Of a DNA stretch of 64,000 nucleotides, positions 19,608 to 29,807 are shown piece by piece (positions within the stretch are counted from its first letter, which is position 1; each line of letters starts with the position of its first letter). The DNA is from Pseudomonas helleri. Lineage in GTDB: Bacteria; Pseudomonadota; Gammaproteobacteria; Pseudomonadales; Pseudomonadaceae. A model generated the notes under the pieces. That model had not been told where the DNA came from, made no database searches, and worked only from the letters and a program-made list of their open reading frames with translations. The position numbers were made by a program, and so were the translations under genes. The stretch lies in assembly GCF_001043025.1 (NCBI RefSeq), contig NZ_JYLD01000006.1:272669-336668 (forward strand), read 5' to 3'.

Positions 19608-20507
19608 TTGAAACTCATCATTATTGCTGTTTACGTCTTTTCCATCGCATACGTCCACTTGCGGGGCAACGTGCGCCACAAGCTAGGGCGTCAATTGAGC
19701 GACCACTCCACGTTTCTGGCGCCGCTCAACTGCTTCTTGTATCTGTTTTCCAAAGTGCCCAGCCAGCCTTACCTGAAGCCGGCGGACTTCCCGCAGCTCC
19801 AGGTCCTGCAGGACCACTGGCAAGAAATCCGCGAAGAAGCACGAAACCTGATGCAGGCCGGTGAAATCAAACGCTCCGAACAACCGAACGACGTGGGGTT
19901 CAACTCGTTCTTCAAGAGCGGCTGGAAGCGCTTTTACCTGAAATGGTACGGCGACAACCATCCTTCAGCGGTGGAACTGTGCCCACGCACGATTGAATTG
20001 CTCAATGGTATCGGCACCGTCAAGGCGGCGATGTTTGCCGAGTTGCCACCCGGCTCGAAACTGGTTCGCCATCGTGACCCTTACGCCGGTTCGTTGCGCT
20101 ACCACTTGGGCCTGGACACCCCGAATGATCCGGGCTGCTACATCAATGTCGATGGTCAGAACTATGCCTGGCGTGACGGTGAAGCGGTGATGTTCGACGA
20201 AACCTTTATCCATTACGCCGAAAACACCACCGACAAGAACCGCATCATCCTGTTCTGTGACGTTGAGCGCCCAATGAAATATCGCTGGGCGGCGGCCTTC
20301 AACCAATGGTTCAGCCGCACCGTCATGGCGTCGGCCAGCTCACCGAACGATGACAACGATAAAACCGGCGGCCTGAACCGGGCCTTTACCCGGCTGTACA
20401 AGATCCGTCTGCGCGGCAAAGAGCTGAAAAAGCGCAATCGCACGCGCTACTACCTGGAAAAATGGGCGATCTTTGGTGGATTGCTGGCAGTGTTCCTGCT
20501 GATTTAG
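19608..20507 (+). CDS. lpxO: Lipid A 2-hydroxylase (LpxO)
   Basis: A 299-residue Fe(II)/2-oxoglutarate dioxygenase of the aspartyl/asparaginyl beta-hydroxylase fold that adds a 2-OH to a secondary acyl chain of lipid A. An N-terminal membrane anchor (KLIIIAVYVFSIAYVHL) is followed by the catalytic HRDPYAGSLRYHLGLDTP and FIHYAENTT segments (HxD...H iron ligands) and a C-terminal hydrophobic stretch. A TTG start at 19608 gives the length usual for Pseudomonas LpxO; no ATG fits well upstream. It is monocistronic, followed by a REP pair. Confidence 0.93.
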   Translation: MKLIIIAVYVFSIAYVHLRGNVRHKLGRQLSDHSTFLAPLNCFLYLFSKVPSQPYLKPADFPQLQVLQDHWQEIREEARNLMQAGEIKRSEQPNDVGFNSFFKSGWKRFYLKWYGDNHPSAVELCPRTIELLNGIGTVKAAMFAELPPGSKLVRHRDPYAGSLRYHLGLDTPNDPGCYINVDGQNYAWRDGEAVMFDETFIHYAENTTDKNRIILFCDVERPMKYRWAAAFNQWFSRTVMASASSPNDDNDKTGGLNRAFTRLYKIRLRGKELKKRNRTRYYLEKWAIFGGLLAVFLLI

Positions 20508-20518
20508 CCCACCCTCCT

Positions 20519-20584
20519 GTGGGAGTGAGCTTGCTCACGATCTTTTGATCTTTTAAAAGATCGCGAGGCAAGCTCGCTCCTACA
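20519..20584. repeat. REP inverted pair (REPIN), copy 1
   Basis: Two REP units in inverted orientation (TGGGAGTGAGCTTGC... and GCAAGCTCGCTCCTACA) around a GATCTTTTGATC/AAAAGATC core form a 66-base hairpin between two convergent genes. The same unit recurs at 23975, 29735 and 39298. Confidence 0.85.
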
Positions 20585-20600
20585 AGGGTCAGTAACGTTT

Positions 20601-21971
20601 CTAGACCAGCAAATTCCACAGCAACAGCGCGCCCAGCAGCCCCACCAACGAGACGATGGTTTGCAGCACTGACCAGACCATCAGGGTCTGCTTGAGCTGC
20701 AGGCCAAAGTACTCGCGCACCATCCAGAAGCCCGCGTCGTTGACGTGGCAAAAGAACACCGAGCCCGCCCCGATTGCCAGCGCCACCAAAGAGCCTTGGA
20801 CGCCTTCAAGGCCGATGATCAGGGGTGCCAGAATACCGGCTGTCGTGGTGGTCGCTACGGTTGCCGAACCCGTGGCCTGACGCAACGCCACGGCAATCAG
20901 CCAGGCCAGCATGACGTAGGACAGATGCGCACCGTTCGCCACTTTACTGATGGTGTCGCTGATGCCGGCTTGCAGCAGTGTTTCTTTCAGGCCACCGCCT
21001 GCGCCAATCGTCAGCAGCAACACGGCAATCGGCGCCAGGCTCTTGCGCAGCACACCGCCCACTTGATCGCGGGCCATGCCGATGGACCAGCCCAGGCAAA
21101 TCACCGCCGCCAGCACCGCCAGCCCCAGCGCGATCAACGGCTCACCCAAAAACTTCAGGGTCACGGCCAAGCCGCTTTCCGGCGCCATGGCCACCTTGGC
21201 TAGCGTGCTGCCCAACATCAACAGCACCGGCAGCAGAATAATCAGCAAGGACACCGCAAAGGTTGGCTTGCGTCGGGTCGGGACCTTGGCGGAAAACAGC
21301 GCGCCCAATTCGGCTGGCTCCACCACATGCATGCGCTTGGACAACCAAATGCCGTACAGCGGCCCGGCCAGAATCACTGCAGGAATCGCCAGGCATAGAC
21401 CCAGCAACATGGTCAGCCCCAGATCGGCGTGCAAGGCGCTTACCGCAATCAAAGGCCCGGGATGTGGAGGCATCAAGGCATGCAGCGCCGTCATGCCGGC
21501 CAATGCCGGGATAGCGACCTTAAGCAGCGGCTGGCCCGACTGCCGGGCGATCACAAAAATGATCGGCACCATCAGCACCAGCCCCACTTCGAAAAACAAG
21601 GGCAAGCCAATCACCATTGCCACCAATGCCATCACCCACGGCAAGGCGCGGCCCTTGGCATGGCGCAACAAAGTGGCGGCGATTTGGTCTGCCGCCCCGG
21701 ACTCCGCCATCAAGGCCCCGAGCATAGCGCCCAGGGCAATGATGATCCCGGCCTCCCCGAGGATGCTGCCTGCGCCTTTGCTGAATGCCTTGGCGACCAT
21801 TTCTGGCGGCAACCCGGCACCGATCCCGGCAATAAAGGTACCGATCAGAATCGAAAGAAAAGGCGTGAGCTTGCAGACGCTGATTAAAACGATGATGGCG
21901 ACAATTGCCAGCAGGCAGCACACGATCAACTGCGTGTCGTGTGCCAGCCATAGCGGATGTGAAAGATCCAA
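20601..21971 (-). CDS. gntP: Gluconate:H+ symporter, GntP family
   Basis: A 456-residue inner-membrane protein with about 12 hydrophobic segments matching GntP/GntT. Signature segments include TFIAGIGAGLPPE, MPPHPGPLIAVSAL (a conserved Pro-rich loop) and ATGSATVATTTTAGILAPL. It imports gluconate with protons. No gntK or gntR is next to it here, so it is either a stand-alone copy or serves another sugar acid; upstream of it, 21972-22064 is short and shows no obvious operator. Confidence 0.93.
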   Translation of the reverse strand: MDLSHPLWLAHDTQLIVCCLLAIVAIIVLISVCKLTPFLSILIGTFIAGIGAGLPPEMVAKAFSKGAGSILGEAGIIIALGAMLGALMAESGAADQIAATLLRHAKGRALPWVMALVAMVIGLPLFFEVGLVLMVPIIFVIARQSGQPLLKVAIPALAGMTALHALMPPHPGPLIAVSALHADLGLTMLLGLCLAIPAVILAGPLYGIWLSKRMHVVEPAELGALFSAKVPTRRKPTFAVSLLIILLPVLLMLGSTLAKVAMAPESGLAVTLKFLGEPLIALGLAVLAAVICLGWSIGMARDQVGGVLRKSLAPIAVLLLTIGAGGGLKETLLQAGISDTISKVANGAHLSYVMLAWLIAVALRQATGSATVATTTTAGILAPLIIGLEGVQGSLVALAIGAGSVFFCHVNDAGFWMVREYFGLQLKQTLMVWSVLQTIVSLVGLLGALLLWNLLV

Positions 21972-22064
21972 CGAAGAGCCCTCTCTTTGTATTTTTTTGT
22001 TACGAGAGAGGTAAATATAGCGGATGGCAAAACCGCTCTGGATGAAGATTGAGACAGATGCGCC

Positions 22065-22910
22065 CTAGCTGACGACCAGCGGTGGCAACGTGCCTAACAG
22101 TGAAACCGCGGCCACCGCCGACACCCCTAATAGCCACTCAATGGCGACACTGCGGCGTAAGACGCAGAAGTGCCCCGCGCGACTCATCAGCAGATTGAAC
22201 AGGGCCAACAGCAGCATCAACCCGACCAGCACCACCTTGATCAATAGAATCAGCGCAAAGCCCTGAAACAGCGGCGTAGGCCAGAGCGCTCCGGTCAGCA
22301 CCCGCGTATTGATCAGCCCTGTAAGAATGATCCCGGCCACCAGTACGAAACCGACATTACTGAAACGCCGCAACACCGCATCGACCGCTACCCCGGCAGG
22401 CCGCGTAAGGACCCACCACAACACCGGCAGCCCGCCCACCCAGGCACCGACACACAGCAAGTGGATCATCTGATTGAGGATCAATAACTGGCCCTGCCAA
22501 CCATCGAGCATCGCGCCATGACCAACGGGCGCCAGCGTGGCCAGCAGCAAAAAGCTCACGACAGCGATCAGGCCGAAACGCGCCGTGGTGTACAACGCAA
22601 TCAGCAACAACCCGTTGAACAGCAAATGGGCGGTCCAGACCTGACCGAAAAAGGTACTGCCCAGCACCAGCTTCAGGGTGGCCAGGTCCAGCGTGTCTGC
22701 CCAGCTACCGGCCATTGAGAACGTCGTCAGCAGTAACCAGGCAAGGCTACTGAACAGCGCCAGCCAGGCCAACCCGCGATAGGCGCCCTGCACCTGTTGC
22801 CGGGGACCTGACAGCGTCCCCGGCAACAACGGTCTGAAGACCCAGCCACCGAACAGCAGCAACACTGCACTGAAATGCACAAACCGGCAGACCACCATGG
22901 CGCTGAACAT
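22065..22910 (-). CDS. copD: Copper resistance protein CopD
   Basis: An about 281-residue inner-membrane protein with eight hydrophobic segments and conserved His/Met-containing helices typical of CopD/YebZ, which moves copper across the inner membrane from CopC. It starts at ATG 22910 (a TTG at 22913 is possible), 4 bases after the copC stop, and is co-transcribed with it. There is no CopA/B beside the pair. Confidence 0.92.
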   Translation of the reverse strand: MFSAMVVCRFVHFSAVLLLFGGWVFRPLLPGTLSGPRQQVQGAYRGLAWLALFSSLAWLLLTTFSMAGSWADTLDLATLKLVLGSTFFGQVWTAHLLFNGLLLIALYTTARFGLIAVVSFLLLATLAPVGHGAMLDGWQGQLLILNQMIHLLCVGAWVGGLPVLWWVLTRPAGVAVDAVLRRFSNVGFVLVAGIILTGLINTRVLTGALWPTPLFQGFALILLIKVVLVGLMLLLALFNLLMSRAGHFCVLRRSVAIEWLLGVSAVAAVSLLGTLPPLVVS

Positions 22911-22914
22911 CAAA

Positions 22915-23289
22915 TCAGTTGCTCACCGTGAAGCTGTATTCGCCGTTACTTTTGTGGGTATCAACCGACACCGCGTTCCACTTGACCTCGTACTGCCCCG
23001 CCGCCAAGGGCTGCTCAGGCGTCACGATCAATACTTTTTTATCCGCAGGTTCGGTTTTGACACTGCTCAACGCGACGGGAGCGCCGTCATGGCTGACAGC
23101 CACTTTGGTAAACGCCTGCTCAACACCTTCGCTGAACTGCAAACGCAATACCTTCACGTCGCTTGCGCTGCTATCAGCAGCCGGGGTCGCTTGTTCGAGA
23201 TGCGCGTGGGCGAAGGCAGTGCTGGCTCCGGCCATCAGTGCCACCAACGCTGATGCATTGAGGATTTTTTTCAAGAAAGCAGCAGACAT
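22915..23289 (-). CDS. copC: Periplasmic copper-binding protein CopC
   Basis: A 124-residue secreted CopC-fold protein. After the signal peptide (MSAAFLKKILNASALVALMAGASTAFA) the mature protein begins with His, and AHAHLEQATP with the later DTHKSNGEY provides the His and Asp ligands of the Cu(II) site. The short Met-rich loop of Cu(I)-binding forms is not seen. The start at 23289 is preferred over 23322 because the signal peptide is then normal and AAGG precedes it. It heads copCD. Confidence 0.93.
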   Translation of the reverse strand: MSAAFLKKILNASALVALMAGASTAFAHAHLEQATPAADSSASDVKVLRLQFSEGVEQAFTKVAVSHDGAPVALSSVKTEPADKKVLIVTPEQPLAAGQYEVKWNAVSVDTHKSNGEYSFTVSN

Positions 23290-23402
23290 CGCGAAGTACC
23301 TTGAGATAGGAATACGCCGCAATAATACTCGCCTAATCTCATTTGGGGGGCGCCCAAACGCTGCCCGAGGGTTAACAACGCGTACCGCGCAAGGAATTGA
23401 TA

Positions 23403-23948
23403 ATGCCCACTCGCCTCAGTTTTATTTCTCACGCCCGCACTGAAGCGCAGCGTCAAGGGCACTTTGCACTGGATGAGCCGCCTGAACCCAAAGGCCTGGA
23501 AAAAGCAGCACTTATCGCCTCAGCCCTGAAAAAGCCGGTGCGCATCCTTTGCGCGCCCGAAGCGCGCACCTTGCAAACAGCCCACGCCTTGGGTGGCGAA
23601 ATAGAAATCATCCCCGAGCTTGAGGATTACGACGCGGGGGACTGGAAAGGTCACAGCCTGGCAGACCTCCAACAGAATATTCCCCAGGCGCTCGCCGAGT
23701 GGATCAGCAACCCCGACAAGGCCCCCCATGGCGGCGAAACGGTGAATGAGCTGTGCGTGCGGGTTGGCACCTGGATCGACTCATTTCGCGAAGAAGGCCA
23801 CTTTGCCGTGGTGACTCACCCCTTCGTCATCCGCGCCGCGATCTTGCATGCGCTGCAGGCCAGCACCGCCTCCTTTAACCTGATCGATATCGAACCGCTG
23901 GCGATTGTCGACCTGCGCTTCAATGAACGCTGGCGCCTGCGGTTTTAA
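23403..23948 (+). CDS. Histidine-phosphatase-family protein with altered RHG motif
   Basis: A 181-residue protein of the phosphoglycerate-mutase-like superfamily. The usual LVRHGE motif is FISHARTEAQ here: the catalytic His is kept but the Arg before it is Ser. A second Arg (APEARTLQTA), the GGETVNEL segment and the C-terminal His (VVTHPFVIRA) are present. Loss of the first Arg may lower activity or change the substrate. The start at ATG 23403 follows AAGGA. It is divergent from copCD, with no functional link evident. Confidence 0.85.
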   Translation: MPTRLSFISHARTEAQRQGHFALDEPPEPKGLEKAALIASALKKPVRILCAPEARTLQTAHALGGEIEIIPELEDYDAGDWKGHSLADLQQNIPQALAEWISNPDKAPHGGETVNELCVRVGTWIDSFREEGHFAVVTHPFVIRAAILHALQASTASFNLIDIEPLAIVDLRFNERWRLRF

Positions 23949-23974
23949 AAGCATGCATCACACCCAATCCCCCC

Positions 23975-24053
23975 CGTAGGAGTTGCCGAAGGCTGCGATC
24001 TTTTGATCTTAAAAACACAATCAAAAGATCGCGAGGCAAGCTCGCTCCTACAG
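23975..24053. repeat. REP inverted pair (REPIN), copy 2
   Basis: An inverted REP pair (CGTAGGAGTTGCCGAAGGCT... and GCGAGGCAAGCTCGCTCCTA) around GATCTTTTGATCTT...AAAAGATC, lying between convergent genes. The left arm is the more divergent REP type seen in other Pseudomonas genomes. Confidence 0.85.
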
Positions 24054-24061
24054 TTTGAACA

Positions 24062-24550
24062 TCACTCTTCCAGGGTCAGGCCGCCCGGTGGCAAGGGCAG
24101 CGCGGTTTTGTAGCGCACTTGTTTGAGGGCGAAGCTGGAACGGATGTTCGCCACCCCCGGCACTTTGGTCAGAAAGTCCATCATGAAACGCTCCAGCGCC
24201 TGAATGCTCGGCACCAGCACCCGGATCAAATAGTCCGGGTCGCCGGCCATCAAATAGCACTCCATGACTTCCTGACGATCCGAAATCGCCGCCTCAAAGT
24301 GCTGCAACGCCTCCTCGACCTGCTTCTCCAGGCTGACATGAATAAACACGTTAACGTGCAGGCCCAGCATGTCGGCGTCCAGCAGGGTCACTTGTTCACG
24401 AATCAGCCCGCGCTCTTCCATGGCTTTGACCCGGTTAAAACACGGCGTCGGTGACAAATTAACCGAGCGCGCAAGGTCCGCATTGGTGATGCGCGCATTC
24501 TGCTGAAGGTTGTTGAGAATCCCGATATCCGTTCGATCTAGCTTGCGCAT
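24062..24550 (-). CDS. bkdR: Lrp/AsnC-family activator of the bkd operon
   Basis: A 162-residue Lrp-type regulator. The helix-turn-helix (residues 1-55, [19 protein letters not shown]) and a RAM/AsnC C-terminal domain ([15 protein letters not shown]) match BkdR, which in P. putida activates bkd transcription when branched-chain amino acids are present. It is divergent from bkdA1 across a 205-base gap. Confidence 0.95.
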   Translation of the reverse strand: MRKLDRTDIGILNNLQQNARITNADLARSVNLSPTPCFNRVKAMEERGLIREQVTLLDADMLGLHVNVFIHVSLEKQVEEALQHFEAAISDRQEVMECYLMAGDPDYLIRVLVPSIQALERFMMDFLTKVPGVANIRSSFALKQVRYKTALPLPPGGLTLEE

Positions 24551-25988
<1,438 letters not shown>

Positions 25989-25992
25989 CCAG

Positions 25993-27048
25993 ATGAACGA
26001 CAACAATAAAATTCAGATGGAGAACGCCGTGAGTATCAGCACCATGACGATGATCCAGGCCCTGCGCTCGGCCATGGATGTCATGCTTGAGCGCGATGAC
26101 AACGTGGTGGTGTTCGGCCAGGACGTCGGCTACTTCGGCGGCGTGTTCCGCTGCACCGAAGGCTTGCAGGCCAAGTACGGTAGCTCGCGGGTGTTTGACG
26201 CACCGATCTCGGAAAGCGGCATTGTCGGTGCAGCCGTGGGCATGGGTGCCTACGGCTTGCGCCCGGTGGCTGAAATCCAGTTTGCCGACTACTTCTACCC
26301 GGCTTCTGACCAGATCGTCTCTGAAGCGGCGCGCTTGCGCTATCGCTCGGCGGGCGAGTTCATCGCCCCCATGACCCTGCGCATGCCCTGCGGCGGCGGC
26401 ATTTACGGCGGCCAGACCCACAGCCAAAGCCCCGAAGCGATGTTCACCCAGGTTTGCGGCCTGCGCACCGTCATGCCGTCCAATCCGTATGACGCCAAGG
26501 GTTTGCTGATTGCCGCCATCGAAAACGATGACCCGGTGATTTTTCTTGAGCCGAAACGCCTGTACAACGGCCCGTTCGATGGCCACCACGAGCGCCCGGT
26601 CACGCCGTGGTCCAAACACTCCGCCAGCGCCGTGCCGGATGGCTACTACACCGTGCCGCTGGACTGCGCCGCCATCGTGCGCCCTGGCACCGAAGTCACC
26701 ATCCTGACCTACGGCACCACCGTCTACGTGGCCCAGGCCGCAGCCGAAGAAACCGGCATCGACGCTGAAGTCATCGACCTGCGCAGCCTGTGGCCGCTGG
26801 ACCTGGATGCAATTGTTACCTCCGTGAAGAAAACCCGTCGTTGCGTCGTCGTGCACGAAGCCACACGCACCTGCGGCTTTGGCGCCGAGCTGATTGCGCT
26901 GGTTCAAGAGCACTGCTTCCACTATCTGGAAGCACCGATTGAACGCGTAACCGGCTGGGACACGCCCTACCCGCATGCGCAAGAGTGGGCCTACTTCCCC
27001 GGCCCGGCGCGAGTGGGTGCGGCTTTGCAACGGGTCATGGAGGTTTAA
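25993..27048 (+). CDS. bkdA2: Branched-chain 2-oxoacid dehydrogenase E1 beta
   Basis: A 351-residue subunit that pairs with BkdA1 to form E1. Typical segments are GQDVGYFGGVFRCTEGL, DAPISESGIVGAAVGM and EATRTCGFGAEL. Upstream in-frame codons overlap bkdA1; the start MNDNNKIQ at 25993 follows a short gap and agrees with P. putida BkdA2. Confidence 0.97.
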   Translation: MNDNNKIQMENAVSISTMTMIQALRSAMDVMLERDDNVVVFGQDVGYFGGVFRCTEGLQAKYGSSRVFDAPISESGIVGAAVGMGAYGLRPVAEIQFADYFYPASDQIVSEAARLRYRSAGEFIAPMTLRMPCGGGIYGGQTHSQSPEAMFTQVCGLRTVMPSNPYDAKGLLIAAIENDDPVIFLEPKRLYNGPFDGHHERPVTPWSKHSASAVPDGYYTVPLDCAAIVRPGTEVTILTYGTTVYVAQAAAEETGIDAEVIDLRSLWPLDLDAIVTSVKKTRRCVVVHEATRTCGFGAELIALVQEHCFHYLEAPIERVTGWDTPYPHAQEWAYFPGPARVGAALQRVMEV

Positions 27049-28335
27049 ATGGGTACGCACGTTATCAAGATGCCGGACATTGGCGAAGGCATTGCGCAAG
27101 TTGAGCTGGTGGAATGGTTTGTCAAAGTCGGTGACCTGGTCAGCGAAGATCAGGTGGTGGCCGACGTCATGACCGACAAAGCCACCGTGGACATTCCGAG
27201 CCCTGTGGCCGGCCGTGTACTGGCGCTGGGCGGACAGCCCGGCGAGGTCATGGCGGTGGGCAGTGAACTGATCCGCATTGAAGTCGAAGGCGCGGGCAAC
27301 CTGCGTGAAGACGCCGCGCCCGCCCCCGCAGTAGCCGCCGAAGCACCAGCAGCCGCGCCCAAAGCTCCGGCGCAGGCCCGGGTTGAAGTGGCAGCGGTGT
27401 CGGTGGCGGCGGTCAAAACTGCGCCAACCCCGCGAGCGGCTCCTGTAGCCCGCGAAGCCAATGAGCGCCCGCTGGCCTCCCCGGCTGTACGAAAACGCGC
27501 ATGGGACGCCGGGATTGAACTGCGTTTCGTGCAAGGCAGCGGGCCTGCGGGTCGCGTGCTGCATGACGACCTTGATGCCTACCTGGCACAGGACACCAGC
27601 ACCAGCGCTGCACCTGCCAGCGGCTACGCCATGCGCACGGATGAACAGCACATCCCGGTGATCGGCCTGCGTCGCAAGATCGCGCAGCGCATGCAAGATG
27701 CCAAACGCCGCGCCGCGCACTTCAGCTACGTTGAAGAAATCGACGTGACCGCACTCGAAGAGTTGCGCGCCCAGCTCAATCAGAAATGGGGCGAAACCCG
27801 CGGCAAGCTGACCTTGCTGCCATTTTTGATGCGGGCCATGGTTGTGGCCTTGCGCGACTTCCCGCAGATCAACGTCCGCTATGACGACGAAGCGCAAATC
27901 ATCACCCGCTTTGGCGCCGCCCACATTGGCGTGGCCGCGCAGAGCGATGGCGGCTTGATGGTGCCGGTAGTTCGCCACGCAGAAAGCCTGAATTTGTGGG
28001 CTGCCGCCGATGAAATCGCCCGTCTGGCCAATGCCGTGCGCACTGGCAAGGCGACCCGCGAAGAACTGTCCGGCTCGACCATTACCCTCACCAGCCTCGG
28101 CGCGCTGGGCGGCATTGCCAGCACCCCGGTGGTCAACCTGCCGGAAGTCGCCATTATTGGCGTCAACCGCATCGTCGAGCGCCCGGTTGTGGTCAAAGGC
28201 CAGATCGTGATCCGCAAAATGATGAACCTCTCCAGCTCTTTCGATCATCGCGTGGTCGACGGCATGGACGCGGCGCAATTTATCCAGGCCATGCGTGGCT
28301 TGCTCGAACAACCTGCCAGCCTGTTTCTGGAGTGA
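27049..28335 (+). CDS. bkdB: Branched-chain 2-oxoacid dehydrogenase E2 (lipoyl acyltransferase)
   Basis: A 428-residue dihydrolipoamide acyltransferase. In order: a lipoyl domain (residues about 3-78, with the lipoylated Lys in MTDKATVD), an Ala/Pro-rich linker (about 85-140), a peripheral-subunit-binding domain ([20 protein letters not shown]), and a catalytic domain ending [14 protein letters not shown] (His-Asp catalytic pair). It begins directly after the bkdA2 stop. Confidence 0.97.
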   Translation: MGTHVIKMPDIGEGIAQVELVEWFVKVGDLVSEDQVVADVMTDKATVDIPSPVAGRVLALGGQPGEVMAVGSELIRIEVEGAGNLREDAAPAPAVAAEAPAAAPKAPAQARVEVAAVSVAAVKTAPTPRAAPVAREANERPLASPAVRKRAWDAGIELRFVQGSGPAGRVLHDDLDAYLAQDTSTSAAPASGYAMRTDEQHIPVIGLRRKIAQRMQDAKRRAAHFSYVEEIDVTALEELRAQLNQKWGETRGKLTLLPFLMRAMVVALRDFPQINVRYDDEAQIITRFGAAHIGVAAQSDGGLMVPVVRHAESLNLWAAADEIARLANAVRTGKATREELSGSTITLTSLGALGGIASTPVVNLPEVAIIGVNRIVERPVVVKGQIVIRKMMNLSSSFDHRVVDGMDAAQFIQAMRGLLEQPASLFLE

Positions 28336-28337
28336 CT

Positions 28338-29726
28338 ATGCAACCCACTCATCACACTACGTTGCTGATTATCGGCGGCGGTCCTGGCGGCTATGTGGCA
28401 GCGATCCGCGCCGGTCAGCTAGGTATTCCAACGGTCTTGATCGAAGGCCAGTCGCTGGGCGGTACCTGCCTTAATGTCGGCTGTATCCCGTCCAAGGCGC
28501 TGATCCACGTGGCCGAACAGTTCCACACCACGCAGCGCTACAGCACTAACCAGTCGCCTTTGGGCATCAAGACCCAAGCTGCGACCCTGGATATCAACCA
28601 GAGCGTGCAATGGAAAAACGGCATTGTTGATCGCCTGACCACCGGTGTTGGCGCGTTGCTGAAAAAGCACGGGGTCAAGGTCATTCATGGCTGGGCCAAC
28701 ATCCTTGATGGCAAAGCCGTGGAAGTCGACGGGCAGCGCATCGAGTGCGAGCACCTGTTGCTGGCCACCGGCTCGCAGACCGTGGATTTGCCAATACTGC
28801 CGATTGGCGGGGCCATTATTTCGTCCACCGAAGCGCTAAACCCTGCCGCGATCCCCAAACGCTTGACTGTGGTGGGCGCGGGTTATATCGGTCTGGAACT
28901 GGGCATCGCCTACCGCAAACTGGGCGCAGAAGTGACAGTGGTCGAGGCCCGTGAGCGGATCTTGCCGACCTATGACAAAGACCTGACATTGCCGGTGGCT
29001 GAATCGCTCAAAGCGCTGGGCATTACTCTGTACCTTGAGCACAGCGTTGAAGGCTTCCAGGCCAGCAGCAAAACCCTGTCGATGCGCAATCGCATGGGCG
29101 AAAGCCAAACCCTGGAAACCGATCAGGTGCTGGTCGCCGTCGGTCGCCGCCCGCGCACCCAGGGCTTCAACCTGGAAACCCTGGCGCTGGCCATGAACGG
29201 CTCGGCAATTCGCGTCGACAACCGTTGCCACACCAGCATGCGCAACGTCTGGGCCATCGGCGACCTCACCGGCGAACCGATGCTCGCGCACCGGGCCATG
29301 GCGCAAGGTGAAATGGTGGCCGAGATCATTGCAGGCAAACAGCGTGAGTTCAGCCCGGCAGCCATTGCGGCGGTGTGCTTTACCGACCCGGAAATAGTCG
29401 TGGTGGGCAAGAACCCGGCAGACGCTGAAGCGGCAGGGCTGGACTTTATCAGCGCCAGCTTCCCGTTCAGCGCCAACGGCCGGGCCATGACCCTGGAATC
29501 CAAAGCCGGTTTCGTGCGCGTAGTCGCGCGGCGTGACAATCATTTGATTGTTGGCTGGCAAGCCGTGGGCGCCGGGGTTTCCGAGCTGTCGACCGCCTTT
29601 GCCCAGTCGTTGGAAATGGGCGCTTGCCTGGAAGACATCGCCGGCACCATCCACGCTCACCCGACCTTGGGCGAAGCCGTGCAAGAAGCCGCCCTGCGCG
29701 CCTTGGGGCATGCGTTGCATTTGTAA
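28338..29726 (+). CDS. lpdV: Dihydrolipoamide dehydrogenase E3 of the bkd complex
   Basis: A 462-residue flavoprotein that reoxidises the lipoyl groups with NAD+. The FAD-binding [16 protein letters not shown], the redox disulfide [15 protein letters not shown], the NAD site [12 protein letters not shown] and the catalytic [10 protein letters not shown] (His-Glu) are present. A GTG at 28332 is possible, but the ATG at 28338 fits LpdV and lies 2 bases after the bkdB stop. It closes the operon. Confidence 0.96.
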   Translation: MQPTHHTTLLIIGGGPGGYVAAIRAGQLGIPTVLIEGQSLGGTCLNVGCIPSKALIHVAEQFHTTQRYSTNQSPLGIKTQAATLDINQSVQWKNGIVDRLTTGVGALLKKHGVKVIHGWANILDGKAVEVDGQRIECEHLLLATGSQTVDLPILPIGGAIISSTEALNPAAIPKRLTVVGAGYIGLELGIAYRKLGAEVTVVEARERILPTYDKDLTLPVAESLKALGITLYLEHSVEGFQASSKTLSMRNRMGESQTLETDQVLVAVGRRPRTQGFNLETLALAMNGSAIRVDNRCHTSMRNVWAIGDLTGEPMLAHRAMAQGEMVAEIIAGKQREFSPAAIAAVCFTDPEIVVVGKNPADAEAAGLDFISASFPFSANGRAMTLESKAGFVRVVARRDNHLIVGWQAVGAGVSELSTAFAQSLEMGACLEDIAGTIHAHPTLGEAVQEAALRALGHALHL

Positions 29727-29734
29727 CAGCCTCT

Positions 29735-29802
29735 TGTAGGAGCGAGCTTGTCTCGCGATCTTTTAAACGGTCAAAAGATCGCGAGGCAAGCTCGCTCCTA
29801 CA
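29735..29802. repeat. REP inverted pair (REPIN), copy 3
   Basis: TGTAGGAGCGAGCTTGTCTC... and its inverse GCGAGGCAAGCTCGCTCCTA surround GATCTTTTAAACGG / TCAAAAGATC. It lies in the 81-base gap between lpdV and the convergent ABC1 kinase gene. Confidence 0.9.
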
Positions 29803-29807
29803 GATCA

